Shown here: positions 47,590 to 56,269 of the stretch, piece by piece
Position numbering within the stretch: the stretch's first letter is position 1
Layout of the letters: the number at the start of each line of letters is the position of its first letter
Assembly (NCBI GenBank): GCA_965237595.1
Contig: CBDEFY010000004.1
Location: forward strand, 1 to 64,000
DNA from: UBA9611 sp965237595
GTDB taxonomy: Bacteria > Chloroflexota > Dehalococcoidia > Lucifugimonadales > UBA3495
DNA: 64,000 bases
Direction: 5' to 3'
Made by a program: the position numbers and the translations under genes
The notes under the pieces: model-generated
What the model was told of the DNA's origin: nothing
The model's input: the letters and a program-made list of their open reading frames with translations, nothing else
The model's database searches: none

Positions 47590-47618
47590 TTGCCGGGGTA
47601 GTATGCGGCGGTTAGAAT
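47590..47618 (+). promoter_or_regulatory. Sigma-70-like promoter for acetyl-CoA synthetase
   Basis: TTGCCG, 17-bp spacer, TAGAAT at 47613-47618, followed 70 bp later by the gene start. Confidence 0.5.
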
Positions 47619-47687
47619 AGGGCGGCCCAGAATCGGTCCCAAATTCATGTAGCTGTCGCCCGAAAGTTGAAAGCTGAGGAGCTACAC

Positions 47688-49592
47688 ATGGTTCAGCAAG
47701 GACAAATCGACCACCTGCTCCAGGAGACCAGCCAGATACTGCCGCCTCCGGCCTTGGTGCAGCAGGCCTTCCTGCAGGACCCCGACACCGCCTATAAGGA
47801 CTCCGTGGAATTCCCGGAGGCCTTCTGGGAGGAGGTGGCCAACGAATTGTCTTGGTTCAAGCGCTGGGACAGGGTGTTCCAGTGGGACTATCCCACTTTC
47901 AAGTGGTTCCTGGGCGCCAAGTGCAACATCACCTACAACGCCTTGGACCGGCAGTTGGCCAACGGCAACAAGAATAAGGCGGCCTTCGTTTGGCTGGGCG
48001 AGGACGGCTCCGAAAGGGTGTTCACCTACGGACGGCTGGCGCAATTGGTCAACCGGTTCGCCAACGGACTGCGGTCCCTGGGGGTGAGCAAGGGCGACCG
48101 GGTGGTGATCTACATGCCCCTGTCTCCCGAGGGCGCCATTGCCATGCTGGCGTGCGCCCGGATCGGGGCTGTGCACAGCGTGGTCTATGCCGGATTCAGT
48201 GTTGGCTCTCTGCGTGACCGCATCCTGGACGCTCAAGCCAAGGTGGTCATCACCGCTGACGTGGGCTACCGGCGGGGCAACGAGGTCGACTTGAAAGGCA
48301 TCTGCGACCAGTCCGTCGATGGGCTGGACGTGGTGGAGCACGTGGTCGTCTGGAGCCGCAAGGGAGAAGCCCCAGCGCCAGGGCCCAAAGAGGTGGAATT
48401 TGAAAAGCTGATGGCCGAGAGCAGCGTCGACTGTCCGGCGGAGGAGATGGATTCCGAGGACCCGCTCTACATCTTGTACACCAGCGGCACTACCGGCAAG
48501 CCCAAGGGCGTGCTCCACGTCCACGGCGGCTACATGGTGGGCACCTACTACCACTTCAAGACCTTCTGGGACGTGAAAGACGACGACGTTTTCTGGTGTA
48601 CGTCCGACATCGGCTGGGTGGTGGGCCACAGCTACATCGTCTACGCGCCCTTGGTCGCCGGGGCCACCACGGTATTCCGGGAGGGGGCCATCGACTATCC
48701 CCACCCCGGCGTTTTCTACGAGACTATCGAGAAGTACGGCGTGAACGTGATTTTCACCGCCCCCACCGCGCTGCGCATGCTGATGCGTTACGGCGAAGAA
48801 TACCCTCAGCAGTACGACCTGAGGTCGTTGCGCTTCCTGACCTGCGCCGGTGAGCCACTGAACCCCGAGGCCCTGAAGTGGACCTACGAGCACATCTGCG
48901 GCAGCGGCGAGTGGGGCCACGTGGTGGACAACTGGTGGCAGACCGAGACCGGCGGCCCCTGCCTGGGGACCACCGCCACTATGCCGGTGAAGCCGGGCCG
49001 GGTGGGTCGGCCCCTGCCCGGGGCCTCGATGGACATCGTCGACCGGGAGGGCCAGTCGATCACCGAGCCTGACAAGGGCGGGCTGCTGGTGATTACGCGC
49101 CCCTTCCCCCATTTCTTCCGCACTGTGTATGGCGACCCGGAACGCTACGCCCAAGACTGGAACACCATCCCCGGCGTCTATCTCACCGGCGACGTGGCCC
49201 TCCGGAACACCGATGGCTACTACATGGTGGTGGGCCGGGCCGACGACGTGTTGAACGTGGCCGGGCACCGTATCGGCTCGGCGGAGGTGGAGAGCGCCCT
49301 GGTGTCCCACCCCGCAGTGGCGGAGGCGGCGGTCATCGGCAAGCCGGACGAATTGCGGGGCGAGTCCATCAAGGGCTTCGTCACCCTGCGCATGGGACAG
49401 GAGCCGTCGGAGGAGATGGTAGCGGCCCTGAAACTGCACGTCCGCAACGAGCTGGGCCCCATTGCCGTCCCCGCCGAACTTGAGTTCACTCCGACTCTAC
49501 CGAAGACCCGCTCCGGCAAAATCATGCGCCGGCTCCTGAAAGCCCAAGAACTGGGCATTGACCCCGGGGATATCACGACCCTGGAGGAGTGA
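47688..49592 (+). CDS. Acetyl-CoA synthetase-like AMP-forming acyl-CoA ligase
   Basis: 634 aa from ATG 47688 (GAGGAGCT site; an upstream TTG lacks one). ANL-superfamily enzyme: YTSGTTGKPKGVLHVHGGYM (P-loop), WCTSDIGWVVGHSYIVYAPL, WWQTETGG (adenine-binding), YLTGDVALRNTDGYYMVVGR (hinge Asp) and the C-terminal Lys motif LPKTRSGKIMRRLLKA. Family length and motifs fit acetate or propionate activation. A diverged copy of its last 30 codons lies beyond the Uma2 gene. Confidence 0.92.
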   Translation: MVQQGQIDHLLQETSQILPPPALVQQAFLQDPDTAYKDSVEFPEAFWEEVANELSWFKRWDRVFQWDYPTFKWFLGAKCNITYNALDRQLANGNKNKAAFVWLGEDGSERVFTYGRLAQLVNRFANGLRSLGVSKGDRVVIYMPLSPEGAIAMLACARIGAVHSVVYAGFSVGSLRDRILDAQAKVVITADVGYRRGNEVDLKGICDQSVDGLDVVEHVVVWSRKGEAPAPGPKEVEFEKLMAESSVDCPAEEMDSEDPLYILYTSGTTGKPKGVLHVHGGYMVGTYYHFKTFWDVKDDDVFWCTSDIGWVVGHSYIVYAPLVAGATTVFREGAIDYPHPGVFYETIEKYGVNVIFTAPTALRMLMRYGEEYPQQYDLRSLRFLTCAGEPLNPEALKWTYEHICGSGEWGHVVDNWWQTETGGPCLGTTATMPVKPGRVGRPLPGASMDIVDREGQSITEPDKGGLLVITRPFPHFFRTVYGDPERYAQDWNTIPGVYLTGDVALRNTDGYYMVVGRADDVLNVAGHRIGSAEVESALVSHPAVAEAAVIGKPDELRGESIKGFVTLRMGQEPSEEMVAALKLHVRNELGPIAVPAELEFTPTLPKTRSGKIMRRLLKAQELGIDPGDITTLEE

Positions 49593-49631
49593 GGGGTTAT
49601 ACTTTATGGAGCAACAATCGCGAGGCTAGTT

Positions 49632-50192
49632 ATGGCTGCACAACTCCTGAGACGGCGGTTCACGGTACAGGAGTACCATCGTATGGGGCAAGCCGGCATC
49701 CTGGACGAGGACGACCGGCTGGAGCTATTGGAAGGGGAGATTGTGGAAATGGCGCCTATAGGCAGCCGCCACCAGTCCGTTGTCGATCGTCTCACCAGGC
49801 TATTTTCCAAACGGGTGGAAGATGCGGCGGTGGTCAGAGTTCAGGGCCCGGTGCGTCTAGGCGAGGATTCCGAGCCGCAGCCCGACCTGCTCCTTCTCGC
49901 TCCTCGCGGCGATTACTACGCAACCGCTCACCCCGGCCCAGAGGACGTGCTTCTTCTTGTTGAAGTTTCAGACACCTCGACCGAATACGATCGAGAGGTG
50001 AAGCTTCCGCTGTACGCCCGCTGTGGCATAGCTGAAGTCTGGCTGGTGGGCCTGGATGAGGGGACCATTGGAGTGTACCGCGAACCCACTGACCAGGGGT
50101 ATCGGGGAGTGTCAGAGGTAACGCGAGGCCAGGTTCTCTCTCCGGAAGCCTTCTCGGAACTGGAATTGCCGGTCGCGGAAATCATAGGTTAA
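49632..50192 (+). CDS. Uma2-family (DUF820) putative endonuclease
   Basis: 186 aa PD-(D/E)XK-fold protein: FTVQEYHRMGQAGILDEDDR then LELLEGEIVEMAPIGSRHQS, PQPDLLLLAPR, DVLLLVEVSDTSTEYDREVK and YARCGIAEVWLVGL. Uma2 genes are abundant in Chloroflexota and cyanobacteria and often behave as mobile cargo; their substrate is unknown. It sits directly between the acetyl-CoA synthetase and a second copy of that gene's 3' end. Confidence 0.88.
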   Translation: MAAQLLRRRFTVQEYHRMGQAGILDEDDRLELLEGEIVEMAPIGSRHQSVVDRLTRLFSKRVEDAAVVRVQGPVRLGEDSEPQPDLLLLAPRGDYYATAHPGPEDVLLLVEVSDTSTEYDREVKLPLYARCGIAEVWLVGLDEGTIGVYREPTDQGYRGVSEVTRGQVLSPEAFSELELPVAEIIG

Positions 50193-50210
50193 GCCTCCAA
50201 CTACACCGGC

Positions 50211-50300
50211 CTGACCCGCTCCGGCAAAATCATGCGCCGTCTCCTGAAAGCCCGGGAACTTGGGTTGGACCCGAGGGATATCACGACATTGGAGGAGTAG
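50211..50300 (+). pseudogene. Second, diverged copy of the acetyl-CoA synthetase 3' end
   Basis: Encodes LTRSGKIMRRLLKARELGLD then PRDITTLEE-stop with no start codon, against TRSGKIMRRLLKAQELGIDP GDITTLEE in the intact gene. DNA identity is roughly 80-85%, so it comes from a related allele rather than a recent copy. Confidence 0.88.
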
Positions 50301-50321
50301 GGGGAGCGCCGTTTTTTCAAA

Positions 50322-50837
50322 ATGCTGAGCTCGTCCATGTCCGGTATACCGAAGGGGGCGTTGATCATGGTTGGATCAGTGTCTGGGGCACTCTGGGTCT
50401 TTTGGCAGCTTTTCATGTTGGTCCTAACTGAAGGACTTGTGCCGCGAGGTTCGGGTTCGCTTACCTTTGAGGAAGGGTCGTTGGAATTGGTTTACAAGCC
50501 GATGAGGTGGCGCCGCAAAAGTGAGGCCCAGTTTCTAGGAGAGATTGGCCGTTTTAGCTCCAAAGCCATGGATCGGCTGTTGCGATCGGAGCGTATCGAA
50601 AGGGTGGTTTTTTTGGCCGACGGCAGCATTCCATCGAGTGAAGCCTCCGGCGGGCGAACATGGAAAGGAGTCAGGCTTGAATTGGATACAGAGGGACACC
50701 AACTAGTTACAGCTTTTAGGCGAAATTTGGCCGAGTTCGCCAAAGTCGACCTGGACGAGTTCTTTGGCGTCTGCTCATTTGAATGGATCGACGCTTCGGA
50801 ATTTCCAAAGAAACCGGTCGTGAGAATGAGCGGGTAA
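50322..50837 (+). CDS. Unrecognised protein with one N-terminal membrane segment
   Basis: 171 aa; start uncertain among ATGs at 50322, 50337 and 50367. IMVGSVSGALWVFWQLFMLV is a likely membrane helix, followed by a basic segment (YKPMRWRRKSEAQFLGEIGR) and an alpha/beta region ending EFFGVCSFEWIDASEFPKKP. No family is recognised. It lies just after the displaced synthetase tail and before an LLM gene. Confidence 0.5.
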   Translation: MLSSSMSGIPKGALIMVGSVSGALWVFWQLFMLVLTEGLVPRGSGSLTFEEGSLELVYKPMRWRRKSEAQFLGEIGRFSSKAMDRLLRSERIERVVFLADGSIPSSEASGGRTWKGVRLELDTEGHQLVTAFRRNLAEFAKVDLDEFFGVCSFEWIDASEFPKKPVVRMSG

Positions 50838-50906
50838 AAACCACAAAGGTCTCCGGGAATTTCGCAACCAATTGGGCACCAGGAAATCAGGGGGAGCCTA
50901 CCTAAC

Positions 50907-52028
50907 ATGAAGGTCTACTACTTCAGCGAGTTTCCCTACCACGAGTATCCTGACGGAGAGGGGGACAAGTACCCCTCTTTGCGGCTTACCTTCCCCAACA
51001 GTTATTTCGACCCGGACACCGCCAGCGAGTTGTTCAAGCGGTATTTCGACGAATGCCAGTACGTGGACGAATTAGGCTACGACGGCATCATGGTCAACGA
51101 GCACCACACCACGCCGTCGTGCATGAACGCCTCGTGCAACCTGACCGCGGCAATCCTGGCCCGCACCACCAAGAACGCCAAGATACTGCTCTTGGGCAAC
51201 ATCCTGCCCATCCACGAGAACCCGGTGCGGTTGGCGGAAGAGATAGCCATGATTGACGTGATCTCCGGAGGCCGGGTCATATCCGGCTTTGTCCGGGGCA
51301 CCGGCGTGGAGACCGTCTCCACCAACATGAACCCCACCGAGAACCGGGAGCGATTCGAGGAGTGCCACGACCTGCTGATCAAGACCTGGACCACTCCGGG
51401 CCCCTTCCGCTGGGAAAGAAAGTATTTCAACTACCGGGTGGTTAACCCGTGGATGGTGCCGGTCCAGAAGCCCCATCCCCCCATCTGGGTGCCGGGGACG
51501 GCCAGTCCCGAGACCGCCCAGTGGGTCGCCGCTCACGGCTACACCTACGTGGCTTTCCTGACTGCCTTGGACGTCACCCTGGAGTTGTTCGATATCTACC
51601 GGGAAGCGGCGACGCACCCACCCACCAAGGACAACTTCGGCTATCTGCTGTGCTGCTACGTGGCCGAGACCCAGGAGAAGGCCGACGAGCAGGCCAGGCA
51701 CTTCATATGGCGCATGGGCGCGACGACCCGCGGGCCCAGGGAGTACATGAACCCCGTGGGCTACCGCTCGGCCGCCGGGCAGGCGGTGGCCTTGCGCCGG
51801 ACCGCGAAGCCCCTGATCAACCAGAGCTTCGAGGAACTGAAGGAGAACTACCATATCGTCTGCGGGACGCCCGACACAGTGCTGGAGAAGCTGGAGTATC
51901 TCCATAACCGGCTGGGCATGGAGCACCTGATTATGTACGGGCAGGAGTCCAAAATGGACCATGAGGCGACCATGTCCAACATCGGCCTGTTCGGTAAAGA
52001 GGTCCTCCCGGTCATTCGGGACTGGTAG
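50907..52028 (+). CDS. Luciferase-like (LLM) flavin-dependent oxidoreductase
   Basis: 373 aa LLM protein: VDELGYDGIMVNEHHTTPSC then MNASCNLTAAILARTTKNAK, EEIAMIDVISGGRVISGFVR and PVQKPHPPIWVPGTASPETA, C-terminal VCGTPDTVLEKLEYL. It belongs to a different subgroup from the enzyme at 16630, with an N-terminal FPYHEYPDGE segment and PSCMNASCN cysteines. It uses FMNH2 and O2; the substrate is unknown. Two AT-flanked palindromic repeats follow. Confidence 0.9.
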   Translation: MKVYYFSEFPYHEYPDGEGDKYPSLRLTFPNSYFDPDTASELFKRYFDECQYVDELGYDGIMVNEHHTTPSCMNASCNLTAAILARTTKNAKILLLGNILPIHENPVRLAEEIAMIDVISGGRVISGFVRGTGVETVSTNMNPTENRERFEECHDLLIKTWTTPGPFRWERKYFNYRVVNPWMVPVQKPHPPIWVPGTASPETAQWVAAHGYTYVAFLTALDVTLELFDIYREAATHPPTKDNFGYLLCCYVAETQEKADEQARHFIWRMGATTRGPREYMNPVGYRSAAGQAVALRRTAKPLINQSFEELKENYHIVCGTPDTVLEKLEYLHNRLGMEHLIMYGQESKMDHEATMSNIGLFGKEVLPVIRDW

Positions 52029-52041
52029 GCGAGGAGTGAGG

Positions 52042-52187
52042 AAATCCCCCCAACCCCCTACGAAAGGGGGGCTTTATCTGTCCGTCTTCTCCCGAAAATG
52101 ACCGTAGGGGCACGGCAGTGCCGTGCCCCTACGGTCCCAAAAGGACCGTTGTCTCCCCCTTTTAAAAAGGGGGACTAAGGGGGATTT
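52042..52187. repeat. Cluster of three dispersed palindromic repeats
   Basis: Two AATCCCCC/GGGGG-type hairpins (52042-52073 and 52152-52187) flank the second copy of the 35-bp ACCGTAGGGGCACGGC palindrome (52101-52135). The block separates the LLM gene from the ABC exporter and could also end transcription. Confidence 0.85.
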
Positions 52188-52360
52188 CGCCCCTCACAAC
52201 GAAGCCCCACCAGCCGAAGGAATCCCTGGCGCCCAGATGGTAAAATAAGCCTACCGTTTGGCCCCGCCTAAATCCGGGGCCAGTGTTGAGGAATTCACGC
52301 GGCGCGGCTGTCCGTTCTTGGGCGGCCGGGCCGATTTATTCATACTGCAGGCTGAACCCC

Positions 52361-54403
52361 ATGATGCACCGCGTTGTGCCGGAACCACCGGTAAACAAGT
52401 CAGAAGCTCTAGGCCTTCCCGCCCCCTCCAGTCCCTTGCTGCCCCGGACTATCCGCCTCTTCCGGCCCTACCGCTTCCAGGTAGTCTCGGTGGCGGTCCT
52501 GATACTGGTCACGGCCAGCATCGGGGTGGTCAACCCGTTGCTCATCAGGACGGTCTTCGACGCAGGTCTCTTCCCGGCATCGGGCGGCCCGGACATGCAG
52601 TTGCTTTGGATATTGGCCGCCATCATGACCTCCATCGCCATCGCCAACGGACTCATGGGCGTGCTCCAGACTTACATGACCAACAAGGTGGGCCAGAACG
52701 TCATGCGCGACCTGCGGGACGCCGTGTATGCCCACCTCCAAGGCATGTCGCTGGGATTCTTCACCAGCACGCGCACCGGAGAGATCCAGTCTAGGGTCTC
52801 CAACGACGTTGGCGGAATCCAGTCGGTGGTGACCAGCACTCTCACTGACACCATCTCCAACACCGTGATATTCCTGAGCACCTTGGTCGCCATGTTGATT
52901 CTGTCCTGGCAGTTGACCGTCGTTGCCGTGGCGACGGTGCCCTTCTTCTTTGTACTGACCAGGTTTGTAGGCAAGCGGCGGCGGGCGGTCACCTCCGAGG
53001 CCCAGCGTTCCATGGCCGAGGTGACGGCCATCACACAAGAGACCCTGTCGGTCTCGGGGATTATGCTGGCCAAGCTGTTCGGGCGTCAGAACCAGGAGAT
53101 GGCCAACTTTCACCGCCACAACCAAGAGTTGTCCGACCTTGCGGTGCGGCAGCAGATGATTGGTCACTCCTTCTTCGCGGTGGTGATGACCTTTCTGTCC
53201 ATCTCGCCGGCGGCCATCTATCTGCTGGCGGGCTACTTGATGTCCGGCGGCGGTCCTTCGATGGTGTCCGCTGGGACCATTATCGCCTTCACCACCCTGC
53301 AGAGCCGTCTGTATTTCCCCGTGGGCCGATTGCTTCAGGTGTCGGTCGAGTTGCAGTCGTCGATGGCGCTGTTCGAGCGAATATTTGGCTATCTGGACCT
53401 GAAACAGGAGATTGTTGACTCCCCGGATGCCAAGCCCATCGATCTAAAGAAAGTGTCGGGCGGAATAAAATTCGACTCGGTGCGGGTCAATTACGGTAAT
53501 TCATACGGCCAAGCGGGCGACGGAATCGTGGAGCAGGAGACGGAAGAAGAATCCCGTCTATGGGCGTTGGACGGGGTCAGCCTGAATATCCCACCGGGTC
53601 AGCTTGCCGCCTTTGTCGGTCCCAGCGGCGCGGGGAAAACCACCCTGGCCTACTTGGTGCCCCGGCTATATGACGTGACCGAAGGGTCGGTGTCCATCGA
53701 CGGCATCGACGTGCGGCAAATCAAGCAATCGGACCTGGCGGCAATCATTGGCTTCGTCACCCAGGATAGCTATCTATTCCATGACACCATGGAGCGGAAC
53801 CTGCTCTACGCCCGGCCTGACGCCACCAAGGACGAGATGATGGCGGCGGCCAAGGCGGCCTACATCCACGACCGGATCATGGAGATGCCGGAAGGGTACA
53901 ACACGGTGGTTGGAGAGCGCGGATTCCGGTTGTCCGGCGGGGAGAGGCAGCGGCTGTCCATCGCCAGAGTAATTCTGCACCAGCCCAGGGTCTTGATACT
54001 TGATGAAGCCACTTCCGCGTTGGACACGTCCAGCGAGCGCTACGTGCAATCGGCGTTGCAGCCGCTGATGCGTGACCGCACGACCATGGTCATCGCCCAC
54101 CGGCTGTCGACCATTATCGCCGCCGACATAATCTACGTGGTGGACCGGGGCCGGATAGTGGAACACGGACCCCACGACGAGTTGCTGGCCCAGGGCGGGT
54201 TGTACGCCAACCTCTACCGGGAGCAGTTCGGCGGAGGGCGCATCGAGGCCTACTGCGAGGACGGTGTGGTGTTCAGCGACGGCAGCATCGGCACCGCCGA
54301 GCGGCCCGAGCCGGTGTTGGTAGGCGGCGGTCAGGAAAGCCGGAGCCGGGCTTCCGCGAGGGGAGACCGTGACACTATGCCTTGGGAAGACGATTCCCGG
54401 TAG
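52361..54403 (+). CDS. ABC exporter, fused membrane and ATPase domains
   Basis: About 680 aa from ATG 52361 (an upstream TTG at 52283 is open but lacks a site). Type-I exporter membrane domain with six hydrophobic segments (VVSVAVLILVTASIGVVNPL, VAMLILSWQLTVVAVATVPF) and EIQSRVSNDVGGIQ, then the ATPase: GPSGAGKTT (Walker A), LSGGERQRLS (signature), VLILDEATSAL (Walker B), IAHRLST (H-loop). An acidic insert (GDGIVEQETEEE) precedes Walker A. Likely a homodimeric lipid or drug exporter. Its last 36 bp recur at 56223. Confidence 0.92.
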   Translation: MMHRVVPEPPVNKSEALGLPAPSSPLLPRTIRLFRPYRFQVVSVAVLILVTASIGVVNPLLIRTVFDAGLFPASGGPDMQLLWILAAIMTSIAIANGLMGVLQTYMTNKVGQNVMRDLRDAVYAHLQGMSLGFFTSTRTGEIQSRVSNDVGGIQSVVTSTLTDTISNTVIFLSTLVAMLILSWQLTVVAVATVPFFFVLTRFVGKRRRAVTSEAQRSMAEVTAITQETLSVSGIMLAKLFGRQNQEMANFHRHNQELSDLAVRQQMIGHSFFAVVMTFLSISPAAIYLLAGYLMSGGGPSMVSAGTIIAFTTLQSRLYFPVGRLLQVSVELQSSMALFERIFGYLDLKQEIVDSPDAKPIDLKKVSGGIKFDSVRVNYGNSYGQAGDGIVEQETEEESRLWALDGVSLNIPPGQLAAFVGPSGAGKTTLAYLVPRLYDVTEGSVSIDGIDVRQIKQSDLAAIIGFVTQDSYLFHDTMERNLLYARPDATKDEMMAAAKAAYIHDRIMEMPEGYNTVVGERGFRLSGGERQRLSIARVILHQPRVLILDEATSALDTSSERYVQSALQPLMRDRTTMVIAHRLSTIIAADIIYVVDRGRIVEHGPHDELLAQGGLYANLYREQFGGGRIEAYCEDGVVFSDGSIGTAERPEPVLVGGGQESRSRASARGDRDTMPWEDDSR

Positions 54404-54766
54404 AGATTTCGCTCAGCCTGGGCTCCCAGGGTGCATCTGTGCCATTGAGAGGATCGACTCCCGCCCCTGATTGTTCGGCCCGGAACCAACGCTACCAAAG
54501 CACGGAATCGGCGACGAAACGCCCCGGCCCTACCCCGGCCCTAGTAATCAACTTTGTTGCCTCGTACCCCTCTTTTCAGAGCCTGCTAGGCCCGGTTTGG
54601 ACGTCAAATCTGAGCCTGGACCAATAGCGGATTTACCTAGCGAACGTCTCGTGGCACCATTTAGGTAGAAAGAATTTATTCAATGGTGTCGGGAGTTCCA
54701 ACGCCAGGTAATTTCCCAATTGCGGCGTGATGTCTTGCCCGAGGCCCTACTTAGTTATGGATTGTC
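54404..54766. other. Intergenic region without a supportable gene
   Basis: 363 bp between the exporter and the FecR gene. Only a weak CACCATT/AATGGTG inverted repeat near 54655-54690 is seen; no coding pattern, tRNA or strong terminator. Confidence 0.6.
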
Positions 54767-56173
54767 ATGGATCCCCAAAAGATTGAAATAGCCGGACCAA
54801 TTAGCGCCGCAACCGGCGCCGGTGACCGCACAGAGCCGCAAGGCAGATGGGCCGGCCGCCGCAGATTGTTGTCCACCGGGCTATTGGCCATTGCAGGGGT
54901 ATTGGCAGCCGTCATTTCGGTTTGGGCCGTCCAATCCGGAGGAGGGCCGGCTTTCACGGCGGGAATCACGGTGGCGAAGATCGTTAACCAGGTGGAGACC
55001 GACCGGCCTGGGCGGTCAGGTTCCGATACGGAGATGTTTTTGCCAGCGGTCATCGGACAAGGTCTCCTCCCTGGTGACGGAGTCCGGACATATGTGAACA
55101 GTGAAGCCAGGGTCGACATCAAGATTCAGGGCCAGACCAGAGTCAGCCGTATCAGACCCAACACAATCTGGCGGCTCGGCCAATTTTCCCTTGAGGAAGG
55201 TACCATTGAGGAAGGTACCATTATCGAACTGGATGAAGGAAAGATCTTCCTCTTCGACGACGCGGCCGGTCCCGCCGGCCATCCGTTGAAGATAGTTACT
55301 CCCGCCGGTACAGCGTCTCCCAGGGGCACGTGGATGAGTTTCTCTTACGACCCCATTTCTGAGGTGGCGGAACTGCAGTGTTTCCGCGGCTCTTGCTTAC
55401 TGGAGAACGAATTCGGCTCCCAACTGGTGCGAGACGAGCAGAAGAGTAGCATCACCCGCCTGCCGCCGCCGGTGGCCCCGGTCGAAATGGAGCCAGAGGA
55501 GACCCAGGAATTTGTAGAATTACCTGAGGCGTTAACGGGAAAGTTCGTCATTCCCGCCATCGAACCGATACCTGAAACGACGGTGGATGTTACACCCATT
55601 TCTGCCGCTTCCGTCCAAAATCAGGGAGGCGACGGGACCGGATCATCCGGTTCGCCACGAGATTTGAATCAGACGAATAACCCAACGTTGGAGCCCAAGG
55701 CAACGGTGGTCGCTCAGCCGACTCCTGAGCCGACTCGGGTTTCCGAGCCCACCGCCACGCCCCGTCCCACTCCGGAGCCGACTATCCAAAAAACACCGGA
55801 CCCCACGCCCAAGGCCACATTGAAACCAACCGTGCTACCGACTCTGACGCCGACCCCGAAACCGGTGGACATCTTGCTGCCGCCGGTGAACGCGTCGCAG
55901 TTACCCCACGTGTTCGTCGGTTCCGCCACCATAGATTCGGTGGTGGCCCCCGATGGAACGGAGGTCTCGGTGTGGACCGAAGGATATTCGGAGCCGTTGG
56001 CCAGCGCATTGGTGTTCGCCGGCGACTTCACCGTCATTGTCCCACAATACGGAGCGGAGTCATTTGGCGGACGTATTCTTCTGTTCAGACTGGACGGTCT
56101 GACCGCGATGCTGGAGGCGGTGTGGTCCTCAGGCGCCGCCGATTTACTGTCTCTGAAGGCAGAAAGCTACTAA
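54767..56173 (+). CDS. FecR-domain membrane protein with Thr-Pro-rich linker
   Basis: 468 aa. N-terminal cytoplasmic stretch, one membrane helix (STGLLAIAGVLAAVISVWAV), a FecR domain (LLPGDGVRTYVNSEARVDIK ... GTASPRGTWMSFSYDP) and a long Pro/Thr/Glu-rich spacer (about residues 300-365, e.g. PEPTRVSEPTATPRPTPEPT) leading to a C-terminal beta domain. A 15-bp tandem duplication gives EEGTIEEGTI. The TPEPT-type linker is typical of Chloroflexota surface proteins. No sigma factor is adjacent, so the role may be structural. Confidence 0.82.
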   Translation: MDPQKIEIAGPISAATGAGDRTEPQGRWAGRRRLLSTGLLAIAGVLAAVISVWAVQSGGGPAFTAGITVAKIVNQVETDRPGRSGSDTEMFLPAVIGQGLLPGDGVRTYVNSEARVDIKIQGQTRVSRIRPNTIWRLGQFSLEEGTIEEGTIIELDEGKIFLFDDAAGPAGHPLKIVTPAGTASPRGTWMSFSYDPISEVAELQCFRGSCLLENEFGSQLVRDEQKSSITRLPPPVAPVEMEPEETQEFVELPEALTGKFVIPAIEPIPETTVDVTPISAASVQNQGGDGTGSSGSPRDLNQTNNPTLEPKATVVAQPTPEPTRVSEPTATPRPTPEPTIQKTPDPTPKATLKPTVLPTLTPTPKPVDILLPPVNASQLPHVFVGSATIDSVVAPDGTEVSVWTEGYSEPLASALVFAGDFTVIVPQYGAESFGGRILLFRLDGLTAMLEAVWSSGAADLLSLKAESY

Positions 56174-56222
56174 ATCGGTCAACGGAGACGATAACGCGCC
56201 TCGGCCTTCTCCAAGGCTAAAT

Positions 56223-56258
56223 CGTGACGCTATTCCCTGGGACGGCGGTTCCCGGCAG
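56223..56258 (+). pseudogene. Second, diverged copy of the ABC exporter 3' end
   Basis: 29 of 36 bases match 54368-54403, and the frame is conserved: DAIPWDGGSR against DTMPWEDDSR-stop. It lies past the FecR gene, so FecR is bracketed by the exporter end and this relic. Confidence 0.6.
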
Positions 56259-56269
56259 GAAACTGGTGG

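Noticed and set aside
47682..49439. 585-aa minus-strand ORF opposite the acetyl-CoA synthetase
   Set aside because: It is a shadow frame of GC-rich coding DNA; the plus strand has all ANL-family motifs.
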